Below, one piece after another: positions 35,301-50,300 of a stretch of 64,000 bases of DNA (position 1 is the first letter of the stretch; the number at the start of each line of letters is the position of its first letter). The position numbers and the translations under genes were made by a program. Where the stretch lies: assembly GCA_027886175.1 (NCBI GenBank), contig JAJNNQ010000026.1, forward strand, positions 26,120,001 through 26,184,000, written 5' to 3'. This DNA comes from Phylloscopus collybita. Its lineage: Eukaryota > Chordata > Aves > Passeriformes > Phylloscopidae. The notes under the pieces are model-generated. The model was not told the DNA's origin, did not search any database, and saw nothing but the letters and a program-made list of their open reading frames with translations.

Positions 35301-38300
35301 ACACGGATGTAGTCATGGTTAAATCGAGACACTGTTCTGAAGCTGATTCTGCCCTAGAGTCAACCTGCCCACCTCCAGTTACTGCAGTTTGACAGCTAGT
35401 TAGATGATGAGTCTACATTCCCTAAGCTAGTGGTTATAAGACAGTCTGGAAAAACTTGTTGGAACCAGACACCAGAATTCAGCTGGAGAGGAGGCACGAA
35501 AACGAGAAGATTCAGAAATTCGCCTCTCACTGTACAATGGCACAGTACCTAGATAAATCACTTTTTATTAAAAAATCTCCTCTTTAATTTTTGAAATATC
35601 AGCTAGGTATGCCTATGAGACGTCAGTTAAAAAAGTCCTGTCTATCTGTCCTTATTTTGTTTTTATTGCATGTTGGGGAGGATGAAGTAGCTAGGCCCTG
35701 CAGAGATAATTTAATAGTAAAAGATTCTAAAACTATGAAACCCACAAGAGGAATAGAATTAAAAGCAAAGTTTGAACTGTAAGCATGGACAGGAAGAAGG
35801 TGATTAAGCAGCTGAAAGGGCTTGGCTGGGTGGGTCAGTGACACCCCTGCCAAGACAAAAGGATGAATGAAAGGCTGCACCTTCTCAGGTATCAGGGATA
35901 AGGTGGGTTTCACAGGTTTTGGTATGTAGAGTAGTATTGTAATGTTGTAGCTCCCATAGGCTGTATGTAGATTCTGTAGGTTTTGTATCTTAAGGTGATT
36001 GGTTAATGTTCATTAGCATATTCACGACAGAAGGGGTTAAAATGGAATGTAACAGAGAGTTCCCTCTCTTTGCCTGCCTTCCCTTGGACCCTCTTGGACT
36101 TTGCACTGGATCCCTGGACCCTTCCCCAGTCAGGCTGCCTTCCCACGACCAATAAAGCACGTGTTCCAGAGATCCTGATCTTCAGGTCATCTCTCTCGCC
36201 GGACCACAAGCGTGTTTTCTAATAATTGCACATGTTGAAAATACTTTACTGGTTAAGTGTTAGTTAAAGTACTTTAACTTTCATAAATATTTTGGCTTAA
36301 GAACTGTTTAGATTATTTCTGTGAGATATAGAAATGTGTTTGTGACCACTTGCTCTGATCTTAAGGAAAGCAAGCATTATCAAAGCCCTTAGCAACCATT
36401 AGAATACTAACGGTCTGCTTTCTGACCCTTAACAAATAGCAGGACAAAGGATATAAAGAAAAAGAATAAATTTCTCAAGGCAGTAGAGATTTTCAATCAA
36501 GTTTTCTTTCAATATCCATTTATTATTACTAAAGATGATCCCATCTACACCAGAGAGATCTCATTAGAAAGGACTAAGAAAGATAAATCCAAAAGTTACC
36601 CATGTCAAAAGCTTACAAGAAAGAATGTGAGAGGTTGAGGTAAAACTCAGAAAAAGTACTCAGGAAAGTTAATTTTCACTGTCTTTGTATTTGTCTGATA
36701 ATTCTTAAACTACAACACTTAAAGGTCTTACATAACTATTTAATTTATATCAGCTGGAAAATGTTTATTCTCTTAATTTTGAACTTAATTTTGAAATTCT
36801 TATTGTAATGTCACTTTCATTTTCAGAATTATGAAGCTTAAGCCTTTACCAAATGTGATAAAAAGGTATGTTCACTTACGCTTCATTAAGGGGAACAAAA
36901 ATGAAATCCTTCTCAAAAATATCAACATGCCGTGTCCACGTTTTCACTCGCCCATGTCGCTTTTGTTGTATTCTGCAAGAAGAAACCAACACACATTTTG
37001 GAGGGTGGCTTGTTTTATTTGAGGGAGCATTTTCCAGATATTTTCACCTTAACAGCTTGGTAAGATTTTCAAGGGATATTTTATGTCTGCTACAGGTCTC
37101 AATGTTTCTGTTTATATTTCTCTCTATAAAGCATCTGTTTTTAAGAGCCTTCACTACACTTAGCTCTATGTTAAACTGACTTATCAACACACTTACGAAA
37201 GGTTTGAAGTTTCATGAATATTTCTTCTTTCTCTTTGATTAAGGCGTTTATAGAAGAATGAACTGAACACATGTATTCTATCAGCATCTTCTTTTTTCAG
37301 CTTTTCAAGTACCAAATATCTAATTAGTTAAAAAAAAAAAAAAGAAAGAAAAAATAATGGAGGTTTTAACTCAAAATACTCAGCACCAGAGTAAAAAGGA
37401 CTGCTAACAGGTGGTCCCCACCAAATTGTAGCAACTTCTCACAGAATAGCTATTCAGAGCTGACTATCCACAGGAACTAATCAATGCAAAATTCATGTAA
37501 ATATGTTGAGGTATTAATATTTCAAGGTATTATTGTTCTGCTCAATCAACAAGCTGTCCTGCTGCTCTTGTATTTATTTTTGCTTCATGGCAGGAAAACA
37601 AAATTTCAAGGAGTTTGTTACATAAAAACCTAATCTAAGAAACCTGTATTTTTTATTTGAGCCACCAGATCTCCAACAGTCCCAAGAGTGACACACTCAT
37701 TCGACTTTTACTTCTGAAATACGTTAATAGACTGAAAAATACACATACACACCTTATGTGTAGCATAAAACCAGCAGCATGTAACAATTTAGTGCACTTC
37801 TAACATCTGCAGCATCACTGATAGCACAAAATGAACTTATGTCTTACATTAATCAAAACAAATGAAATTCCAGGAAACACAGATACTCTGGAAAGAACAA
37901 CTGAACTTCAAAAAAGCTTTTTTTTCCAGTTATATTTGCTCTTGAGATGTTAAAAAGTTGAAAGAACCTTTTTCAAGGTAGGAACAATGTCACTGTCAAG
38001 CAGGACAGGAGAAGAACCAAACTTGATTTGCAAGATCACAAAACAACCTTAAAAATTACAGCTGTACATAGCTGGAGACCAAGTGTTATCAACTGTCATA
38101 TGAATTTTTAATATCAGAACTTTTCAAGTTTCAAAGTAAAAGACAACCAAAAACTGATGTGAAATAAAACTTACTTTAAATAAAAATCAATAATAACATC
38201 ATTTAAAAATTCTCCTTCATTTAGACAATGGAGGTCTTCGTTGGTCACAGAAATACCACCTTTAGCTGGAGAAGGTGGATAAACTATCAACCTGAGAAGA

Positions 38301-41300
38301 AAAATACATTCAATAAGAAGTATGAAATGCCAAAAACCCCTCAGAGAATTATTACAGGGCAAAGATAAATATCTTACTTTTCTATAGGACCAATAAATAC
38401 TGTATGTGGTTCACCAATTTCTTCATCATCATCAAAAAATGGTAACTGTTTATTTCGCTGCTGCATTTTGGACTCAGAAGCAACCTTAAGAGAATAGTCA
38501 ATATTAATTTGCATATTGTGCTCAATTTTACTGAAATGGTAATAAAACTTTGTGAAGTCAGTGTACTATTTGATTTTTTTGAGGACTTCAAGTCTGTGGG
38601 TTTTTTCCTTTCCTACCTCACCTATTACACAAGTCTTCACTCATTTCTTGCAGAATCACAAAACTTTCTAATTCTTCAGAAACTAGTTTGTTTAATGAAA
38701 ACATTATTTAAATGGAACTACATGAGTGCAACTTAATTTCTTAATTGAAATACCACAATTTTACCAGTTGGAAAAAATTCAGTATCAAGATTTCTCATCC
38801 ATTAAAGATTTTAAAATAACAGCAGTACTTGTGGACCACTGTGTAACTTTCCAATCAAACTAAACACCCTAAAAAGTACTGTGAATGCACAGATTATTTC
38901 CCATAGTTTCATAATCCACCATGGACCAGGTCTGGGAATTTTCATATAAAAGCCAGCAAAAGTTGATGGAATTTTTTCTGGCTGACTAACACACTATCCC
39001 CTTAGTGTATTTGGAACCCACACAATATAATGACTTAGCTCTAAAACAAAAACATAATTACATTTTTTATTTTGGTTTCTCTGTGAGATGGGCTTCCTTT
39101 GGAATTCTCCTCCAAGCACTTAGTAAATGCAACAAGCCTGGCATTGGCTTCTTCAAATGAAATTTTCACAAAGAAGTCAGAAATATTATTTCTAATACCA
39201 ATGTCCATAATTAGTTTTTCAAATATTGAATTTGCATGAGGATCAAGACCAGTTTCAAAAATCAAAATTATGTACTGTTCTTCCTGACCTGAAAAAAAGG
39301 CAGAGAGAAAATTATTCATTTAGGAACAAAATAAAATTAAGCATGTTGCAATTATAAACAGATTCCATGGAATTTTAGGACAACACGAGTACACACTGCT
39401 GATAATGTATGTAAGTAGTAACACAGATGTGAGCAGACAAAAGGACTAACTGCCAAACCTTTCCTATCTGCATTTACAAAGAGTGCATTCAATTTCTACC
39501 TAAATCAAGAAATGTTAAATATGACATTTGATAAATTCTTAAATTACACTAATGCAAAGCCAAAATACATTTTGAAATAACCATCTTTTTTTACTGAGAG
39601 TAAGCCTCTGTAACTAACTCTTTTTCTTACTGCAGTTCTTAGCCTATTGTTTCACTACAATTTCAAAAATTATATATTCGGCATAATTTCCTCTCTGATC
39701 CTAGAAGCTATGCTATAAAACATCACTGTTTTTGAAGAAGTTGGAGAGAATTACTCAGATCAATCAGCTGTTATATAAATATCATCCACTCATATCTAAA
39801 AAATCAAAAAGCAGTAAATTGCACTGAAAGGAACTATTTTACACAGTCAGAAAAAGGAATAGAATTCAGGTTGCAAATCCCAGTCACAGAGCTGCCAGGA
39901 CCTGTTTTTCTATAAGGGCAGCTTCAGACACAAGCATAACTGTTTCCCTTTGGTCATTCTTAACCCAGCATGTGAAAAATAATTGAGCAGCACAACTCCC
40001 AATTCAATGCACACAGAATTTCGATGTCTAACTGGCTTTTGGGTGTTCCTGTTTTGGGAGCTAGACATCTACACACAATTGCTTACACAGCTCTGGATAC
40101 AGGCTTAAATTAATTTCATTGCTTCTAAAGCAGAGAGCAACTGTGTTATCACAAAGTGCTCCTGCATATCAAATGCAATAAAGCATTTGGATATAAAACT
40201 CTCTGTGCCACAGCCTGAGGGAGAAGAGCTGGGCGGGGACACTGCTGAGAGCCATGCCAAGGGAGGGACTTCTCACACAGACAACTTGGGAAACTTTTTC
40301 CTTTTTTGTAACACCTGTGTCCACCAGGGGTCTAATTCCTGCGCTCAGAATTGTGTCCAGGTCCCCTATATGCCCTCCAATTACTTCTGTAATTATAAGA
40401 CTCCTTACAGCTCATACATCTTACAGGACATGGATGAGACTATTACGGGAGCACTTAATTCTGAGATTGTTGCAAACATTCTTCCTCCGTTGAATGCATT
40501 CATATATGTTCCAAATATATATGCTGTGTGTAAGCATAAATAACCACAAAATTTAACCTGAAGAAAAGCCTATTGAAGAGAAGGAGGACTCAATGTTACA
40601 TTTAACAGGTATGCATATTAAGATGGTAGGACCTTGAAAATTATGTAGAAACTAAATTTAATTTTAATATACATGAAGATAATCCACTTATTTTCCAAGC
40701 AGATATTTGTCTATCTCACAAGATCATGGCAAGTATGCTGGAACAACCAACCTGAACAACTGCTTCTCCTACAGCTAATGCCCGTCAGCAGAACAGCACA
40801 AAACACAGAAGTATTACAAAAGCCACCAGGTAAACATAAAGGCTCATATACAAAACCAGACCAACTTGCTTTCATTCAGTACAAATATTAGGGAAAAAAG
40901 TTATACTAAATTGACTAAGTGTTGTGACTAGCATGTTTCTGGACAAAGACAATGCCCAGCTGTTCTGAACTGTACTCTTTCTCAGCCTGGGATGGTAACA
41001 GTGTCTGAAAAAACACTACACCTACCCCAGCTAGTGATGATCTTTTTAATCCTAATGCACTCATTCATGACCCAAAAAATGAAAATACAATTGGAAGTGA
41101 ATAGTAGAACTAAAATTGTTTTACTTACTGTCTCCTTTACATTCGTACCAGACATGATCTTTACTCATTTTCAGTTGATCTCTCAGACTGCTACAGGTTG
41201 AAGGTACTGTTTGTAGAAAAACTACTGGCAATTTTCGGACACTACACCATTCACATTTAGTAAGCTCTGAAGTTTTCAGGTTAATCTCTCTGATATCACT

Positions 41301-44300
41301 TTCTGGTTCTATGAGAAAATAATGACATATTAAAATATAGTAAAAATCCATAAGTTTCCTTTACAATTTCCTCCTTGATTTTAACAAGAAATCCGTATGT
41401 GCTTGCAAAATTTCCTACAAGTTTTTAAAACTTTGAAATCAACACAAATGCAAGAAGTGATGGGTTTTTATATCTTAAAAGACAGGTTAAATTCCAGTGT
41501 CACCTGTCAAGAAAGCAATCAGAAACAAACTGGATTGTGCCCACCAACTTTAAATTACTTTTTATTCCACAGAAAAATAATCTCAACAATTTCCACTCAT
41601 TTAAATTTGCAACTATTGCTATTGCTACATTTTACAGTAAGTTTGTAAAATTTTTTTTGAACATTTATCTTTGACCAGGTTCCCATACAAAAAATAACTT
41701 TAAAAAGAACAGCATAAAGACATGCAGAGAAATAATCTGATTGCCTGAGGAAACAAAGGACTAGTCCTAGTTTGTTTACCAAAATAAATGTCAGTAATGT
41801 GGTAAATTTTTAACACTGCATCTGATGACGATGCCAATGCCAATGTTGAGTATTTTGCAGGTTTTATTGAACGATAAAATTTGATATAGAAGTGGATATA
41901 CATGCAAAACTCAAAAAAAAAAAAAAAAGAAATAGTAAAGTACTAAGTGCTCCAACAGACACAGCATTTAATGAGTCACCGTTTTTAGGCTATTGATGAA
42001 TTAGGTGCCATGGAAATAATTTCACCACACAGCTGTTTTAACCAAAACTTGATAGCCCTTTTCTACAAACTGTATTAAGCTTTTCAGTGTTCTGTTTTTT
42101 AAAATGCATTTAAAGCATGAAAACTCATAGTTTCTATGGATCTGTAGTTTAGATGCAAAATAAACTTAACTACTTGACTGAGCAAAGGCTACCTTTATCT
42201 TTACAGGTTGTGAAACACCTTTCTTCATGTAATAGTAACAAAATACAATAGTTCTCTTTTACAAATAAAAACAGCAAAATTCGACAGGACTAGATCTTAT
42301 GACTGCAACTTAAAATTAACAGAAGGTAACAAAGCTTTTCAGAACAAAACTCTACAAGAGAAAAGAAAGGAAACAGAGCAGGAGTTGGAACTGACCATTT
42401 CCAAATCATATAACTATTTCTTTCAGTGACATGAAATATACAACTTTCAGGCTAGAGAAAAATTATCAAGAGAGATCTAGACATGAAAGGTCTAAGACAC
42501 CAATGTGGTTTTTACTGTCTACTTAACACAACTGGAATAAAAGAACTAATAAAGTGTTAAAAAGCTAACATTTTACAGGAGGGTTACTCTTGTTTTTAAT
42601 TTTTGTTAATCACTTTCAAGAAAATCTTTGCCAATCACCACCATACTATCTACAGATCTTCAAATGAATGATTAGATCAAGCGGAATCAGATCACATGAA
42701 GCAGAACTAATAACCCAGTTGTACACATGTCACAAATTGTGAATTTTCTGACAGAAGAAAGCAGATATAATGCAAAAATTTTTTGGTTTTTATTCACCAG
42801 GGAGTTCAGGTCAAATTTGCATTCTCCATCTTCTTTTCTCTTATCTGACTACAGATACCCATTATAATTTATTACATAAATGACAAAATGAGAATGAACA
42901 TTTAATTATGATTTACTTGTTAATACTTTTGGCACAGTTACTTCATTCAAAATAAATACATTGAGTACTAATGTAAAATGAAAAATGTCCTCACCTTCTG
43001 GACTCTCTAGGCGTATTTTGATATAATCCAGGCAAAACTGAAAGACAACACAATTGTAAGATTTCACATCTTCTGCAAATTTTAATTGACTTAAAGCCTT
43101 CAAACTGTTAGCAAACACATCAATGGACTTAATATTTATGCAATAAACATTTAAAAATTAATATTTAAAATGCAATTCATACTGACTGTTTAAACTTTAG
43201 AGTTCTCTGAAGTACTCAGCTTTCAAAAGCATTTATAACACTCTGAAAAATACACAAATTCTATCCCTTGAAAAGAAAATGTTATCTATCAGCATTTAGG
43301 GAAATCAAACAATAGTGCTCTGTAGAGAGGTGGAAAGAACAACTAACTCTGCCGTTTCTGTGGTTATTCCAGCAAGAAGTATGCATTCTATGTGGTTGAC
43401 TGCATACAACTAACATTCAAGGTCTCCTTGAAAACTCCATGTAACTTACAAGGCTAACAAAGAAAACCCCAAAACAAAACAAAACAAAACAAAACATTTA
43501 ACAAATGCATGCTAGCCTGTAACCTCCCCCCAGCATGTAAATAAGTTGAGAGTGCTGCAGCACAACATTTCTATTAAGAACCGGAGCTAGACTGCATGTG
43601 TTAGAATGTAGCAATAATTTGAAGTTCTAAGGAATTCACAGCCTCTGATATTAGAGGCAACTTCCTGTTCCCAGACCAAGGCAAAACATCATGTTGTTCA
43701 AATACATAAATACAAACATTCATCAAAGCCTGAAAAGAGAGCTGTGAAAGAGCAAGGTTACTTACAATCACAGGTTCCACCACCATTCTGCGCAGCATTC
43801 CTATTCGTATGCTCCGGCAGTTCAGAATGACACTTTCACAGGAAGTTTGGTAATTTAGAGGTACGGCCTCGGTTACCATCTCTTGAGAAATAACTTTGCG
43901 ACGTTTTATTGGAGTGTTAGACACAATGTTCCCAAACTGAAAAGTAATTTTCAAGGTTTCAGAATGTCTCACTAAGGTTTATTGCTAAACCAAGCTTGTT
44001 AAAACTAATGGCTAAATTTTCAACTACTTTTCTGTTGGTCAACAGGATTACTTACTAGAGCATCTGCCCCAAACATATACAGAAGGTAGATAATTCCTAA
44101 AAGACTTTTTGTATAACCTGAGGATATTAATATTGCTACATTCAAGAATAAAATAAAAGGCAAGCTGATGCTTGTAGACACTTTATTGACATTTCCAAAT
44201 CAAAAATAGTGTTTCTGAATTGCCAAATTGAATTTATTTTTATTTTTTGGAAACATGCTGTCTAGCAAAATAACTTATTTTTAATACATTTTATTTAGAT

Positions 44301-47300
44301 TAAAAAGCACTAATGCTGTAAAACCACCACAATGCTGGTGGTTTCATTTTTTCTTTTTTGTTAATCCAAGCTTTTGGTGACTACTTCTTGAAGTACATTG
44401 CATCCATCACCACATTAGCAGAGTACAGTCTTCAAGAAACATAAATAAATAAGCCAAATCAATCTTCCAAGGCATCTCTACAGAACTACTAAGATATTTT
44501 TAGGAGAGATTCCAAGGTCAGAAGACTAAACATTGAAAGAAGACCATGTGGTATCTGGTCCCAGTTCAAGAAAAGTCCCTAGATGCTGACTGAAGCTGTA
44601 ATCTCAATGAAGTATCCCGTTAACCAAGAGAACAATCTTACCAAAAAAACTATTAAAATGAAATAATGCCTGCTGATAAGCAGCGGATAAATACATTTAT
44701 TTTTGTATTCCTTACATTGCTCTAGTTTGTTGAAGGATTTTCTGTACACTAGTCTTTTCTTTGGTATTTATATTGTTTCATAAAGCTGCCCATGAATAAA
44801 CCTTCTTTTTAGTTACAAAATGCAGCTCCCACAGAAAAACATTCTAAGGGATCCACTGTTTCTATTACGACTAAATCTCAAACATTATTTCAAAGTTTGG
44901 AATCACCAGCCTATCTTGATAAATAATTCAAAATACACTTTTGGATGCTTCCTTCATTTTATACACTGGATAAGGTAGGGATTGTAAATCCCTGTAATTA
45001 AAATGTTTTCCTAGGCCTCTCGTTCATAAGAGCTTTTCCTTTTTGTCTGCTGGACTGGCTAAATATTATTAAAAGCTCAAAACAAATCACAGACAAACAA
45101 TAAAACAGCAAAGTCTGAAGTGATGCTATATTCAAGTAGCCTCTTCAGTAAAGAATTAATGAATATTCTGAAAGAAAGACAGCTGAATAATGCTTTTTCT
45201 ATGATATTTAAGAAAGCTGCTGTGATCTTCAAATCTTGGTAGGTTTATTAAATCAATGCAAAATCTGTGCTATATTTCACAAAAAAAATATTTTATTTCC
45301 CCCATTTTCAAAAGTAAGCTCAGACTCTATAGTATTACAGCTTGTTTGCAAAGACTAGTGAACAGGAACATAAGGATATACAAAAAAAAAAGCGCATTTG
45401 GGAGAGTTTCAGAAGTCAGACACCAGTGCCTTCATAATGCAATACTTTCAATTAATTCAGCATCTACTGCCAGAATAACTTAATTCAAAAACCATTTATA
45501 ATCCAAGCTTTGAGCCTCACAGCATTATTGTAGGCTGGAGGTTCACAGCTTTATATTCATAGTGGTGACTAATTATACAACATATTATAAACATCCGTAA
45601 TTTCATCAACTACAGCACTAGAATGCTGGCTTCTGAATCTCAACATAGCAAGAAGGTTTTGGCATCAGTACTATAGTGTTGTAACTCATAAAGAATTGGA
45701 AATCTGATTGGATTCTCTCGTTGAATTAAACTCACAATAGTGAAACTGGACAAGTGACTCAAGAACTGTTTTAATCAGCGCTATTTTCTCACTATCAATT
45801 GCCACATGGAATTTATTCCAGTTAATGGCTCACTATTGAGATGGCTTGTAACACAGTATGAAAACTGTCCCCTTTGGCTACACTTAAGGTGTGCTCGTGG
45901 AGTATTTTTTTGTCTTTGCTTATCCAATTCTTACAGCAGTATTCAACTAAAAAACACAAGCCCCGCCACAGAAATTCTGAAGTAAGTGCTATTAATTGGG
46001 ACAGTTGTCAAAGCATTTTAATTTTGAAGGACCTTTATTGATCTCAGCATCTCTTTTCATGTTTAACTTCCTAAAGTTTCAACAGGCAACAACTGGTACT
46101 GACATTTTGCTGCAAACTAAGACCTTGAGCTTCATAGAGAATCCCTGTCCAGTCTCAAAGAGTAAACATTCAACACAGAAGCATTTATGTTAACAGCATA
46201 ATTCAAATCATTATGAATGCTTGTAAAAATGTAACAAACACATTTTCTGATGTTTTCAGTATTAAGTATGCAGAGAGACTACTTGATGAGCTGCTGAATA
46301 AGAAAAACAATCAAATATAGTCAACTTCTGACAATGCAAAACAAGCCTTTATATATTCCACATATTATTTTATTCTGTTTTCTTTAAACAAAGCATTAAA
46401 TAGTACCTGATCTTTCATTCTTGCTTTTCTTGGTAGTGTGACTGCAATTTCTGTATCTGTTGTTATACTACCTATTCTCTGTTCTATTCCACAACTGTTC
46501 TCCTTTAATGCTGCTTCCACCTTTCCTGTAGAAGGAGCTGGGGAGGAGCGGGCTGAATCTGCAGGACGAGGTGAAATGCTTTCCATGCTCCTAGTGCTGC
46601 CACTATTCTCCTCCTCATCATCATCACTAGACAAAACAACTAAACAGAAAATATTACATTCTCAACCACCACATTTTTCTGTAACAGAAATTTATTTTTT
46701 CATTCTTGGCTTTTCTTGCTAGTGTGAGGGCAATTTCTGTACTGCTGTTATACTACCTATTCTCTGCTCAATTCCACAACTGTTTTCCTTTAATGCTGCT
46801 TCCACCCTTCCTGTAGAAGGAGATAGGGAGGAGCGGACTGAATCTGCAGGACGAGGTGAAATGCTTTCCATGCTCCTAGTGCTGCCACTATTCTCGTCCT
46901 CCTCCTCATCACTAGACAAAACAACTAAACAGAAAATATTACATTCTCAACCACTACATTCTTCTGTAACAGAAATTTCTTTTCAAGTAATACCTTAAAA
47001 GTAACTTAAGCATTTGTCCTGCAATGCCAAAAAAAGTTCACATGTATTATTATATTATGCTTTTACTAACATTTATTTGGAATCTGGTTGCAAGCACTCT
47101 CTGTCTTGTTTTTGATTTCTCGTAAGTAACTATACAAAAAATGGGTATCATTAATCCACCTCTAGACAGAAGTGAACTTGTCTTGGTTCTGTGAAGAACT
47201 GACAGTAATACAACCTAAAAACCGACAAGATAAATTATGACTGAAATCATTCAAACCAGTAGGACAACATGGTCTAATAAACTAAGCACAGAATCAAAAA

Positions 47301-50300
47301 TGTATTTTCCTTTACTCCATCCTTCCTTCTTACTCTGTTTATGCAGGAAGAGCATAGGAATTAACATTTTGCATATTATGAAATTTAAACAGATGAATAA
47401 CTCAGAAGAAAAGAGGAGGAAAAGCACAAAATAAAAATGAAATACTGTCTTTCCTCTTGGGAGAATTAACAAAGGAATTCTGCTAAGAATACTGTTTTTT
47501 CCAATACCCTAATTGTAATTTTTTTTTAAAACAAACAAAAGAAAAAAAGTCACAAAGTAATTTTTGTTTTCCTCAACATTCATCTTTCTTGAAGAGTACC
47601 TCTGCATATGAAAAAGAAATTATTAAAAGTTCTGTCCTCTTCCCCAAGAACACATACACAAAAAAATTCCACGCAACATTAGTTACGTAAACCTGCACAA
47701 ACAGTTCCTTCACTATACAATATTCTGGGTTTCCAGCTAATGGCTGCATTCATAAAAAGGTACTTACTTGGATCATTTAGTTCAGATGGTCTTGTACTCC
47801 TCTGTCTTAAGCTTCCTGTAATTTTAGGATTTTTTGTCCCAGTTATAAGACCGACTTTTCCATTCTGTCGTAACATAGAATGTCCTACAACCTCATTACT
47901 CAGCAGAATATCCGCCGGACCTTTTCCAACAGCAGAACTATAAAACTTCTTTGTGCTGAATCCTGTACCTGAAGATTTTTGCCCTGCTGAATTCTGATGT
48001 ATTGAGGAGCGTGATAAAGGTCCCACTGATTCGCTTAACGCCACAGTTTGTCTGGAGACTCTTTGCAAATCCTTTAGAGAAGCACTTTCACAATGTCGGC
48101 ATTTGGTCTCATTTTCATTTGCCCTTCCACAATTTGGGCATTCAGTAGAATAATCAATCTGTTCCAAAAGCTAAATGAGAAACAAACACACAATCAGTAA
48201 TTGTAAGTAGAAAGACACAATTTCCAGATCTTGCACTTAATTTCTGTTCAGAATGAATCATACAATCACTTACGTTGGAAAAGACCTTCAATATCATAAA
48301 GTCCAACCATTAACACAGAACTGTCAAGTCATCACTAAACCATATATCCCCAGGTGCCACATCTACATGTCTTTTAAATATGTCCAGGGATGGTGACTCA
48401 ACCACATCCCTAGACATCCTCTTCCAATGCTTGAAAACCCTTTTGGTGAAAAAATTTTTCAGAATATCCAGTGGAGACTGACAACACTACATTAGTAATT
48501 ACAGTAGGCAGAGAAAGCAAGCATTAAAACAGTTCAATTTTTTATTTCGTTTAAGAAAATGAAAAATGTTCTAAAAGGAACAAATGTCATTTGTGGCAAT
48601 TTTTTAAAGCCATTAATGTTAGACAATTCAGATTTTCCTTCTTGTGTTTTCTTCCATAATCAAAACCTTGCACACTGTTCAGATACGTATCTCCATCAGC
48701 AAGATAGTCCAGTTACCCCATTTCTGTAAAAACAGTTCCACGGGACAGAAATAAAGAAACCTAAGGATCCATGAAGCAGTGCTGGAGAGGATTGAAGGAA
48801 CCTTGTAGGTCACATTTATTTGTCCTTCCAAGGTATCTTCTAACAGCCCAGCAAGGTATGCAGGAAAATTCACTCCTCAAGGGAGATGAAGGGCAAAGTA
48901 TATATATTGCTCTAGAGTCACAGGTCACAGGGAAGAAAGTAACACTTGAGGAATACCAAACTTTCAAGAAGCAAGCAGGGGCCACAAAGGAAAATGTATC
49001 CTATCACTGCAAAAACAGATGTCTTTTGTTTTCCTCACACTTATTAGGTTCCACCAAATTTTGTATTACAAGTGCAGAACTTATGTTCCTAAGTCTGAGG
49101 GATTCAATACTAACATATAAAGTACAGAACGAGTACCAAAGTGAATACAGGACATCTCTAGAGATGAAAATTTAGTGCATGTTATTGTCTCCTGGAGCAC
49201 TGAACTCAAATGGCATAACCACTGCACTGTGAACTACTGAAGGCAACAAATACCTACATCCCATCAAAAACTTTCAGAATCTACTTTCAAAACACAGCTT
49301 CCACAGTTTACACCTCTCCCCACTCCCAGCCATGAACACACCTCCAAAAGAGGACTTCCACAGGTGTGGGAAGTCATTTCAAACCCCAAATTTAAAGACC
49401 AAAATCATACAATGAGAATATATTATTTTTACAAAATGTCCACAATTTAACAAAGCTATGTAGAGAAACAGAAGCAAAAACCCCCAAGTGTATAAAATAT
49501 CTCAGATCCTTAAAATCTGAGCTGTGGGGTTAGATAGCAAGTGACATGAAAACCAGTGTTGTGCCTCAGTGCTGTTACAGAATGTAGTTCTTTAGAAAGA
49601 TACCATTTATCACATTGAAGAATTTCAATCAGACATTAAAAATATTCAAGAGAAGGCACCAACAGGATCTTAAGTATAGAGTAATTGCACTCTTCTACTT
49701 CAACTACATGCCAAAAATTTTAAACCAGTTTCCTTATTAACATCATATTAATTAACTAAATAAGCAATGGAAATGCCAAGGAGCAGTACCAGGTGTTTTA
49801 AACAGAAGTTAAGCATATATAAAAATCATAGATCTGTAATTATATTTTTTTAACCAAGGTCTCCTTACAAGAAGTTTTGCTTTGATAGTTAAACAGTGTG
49901 GCCTGTATGCAGACATTATGAAACTTCCACAGTAGCCTGGGAAGTTGATAAAAAACACAGGGAGCCTTACAAAGTATCTTATATCTGATATTCAAACAAG
50001 TTCTTGACAAAAAACATCCTGGTTGACTTCATCTAGACCAGAGAATGACATTTGGATACCTAAGGAACTACTCTCACTGGAAAAGTGAGCATCTTAATAA
50101 ATACTTGAACCTTTGCAGTACTTTTATCTTTACCATTTTGAGTGCAGAAAATCATGACGCTAAAAAAATAAATCTCTCAAAGAGCAAAATATTATTCCTC
50201 TATTTCAGCAAATTAAAATTATCAACCTCTGGTTTATCAGTCAGCCATTCAATTAAATCACAGATTCTTTTTTGTTTCAGTTCAGCTTCTGTTTGTTCAA

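Noticed and set aside
40187..40543. 118-codon plus ORF
   Set aside because: No family recognised, overlaps another open frame, and sits in repeat-like DNA.
46719..46919. Copy B of exon 6 considered as a true mutually exclusive exon
   Set aside because: It has no donor, a frameshift and a stop, and a 233-bp exon cannot be added in frame.
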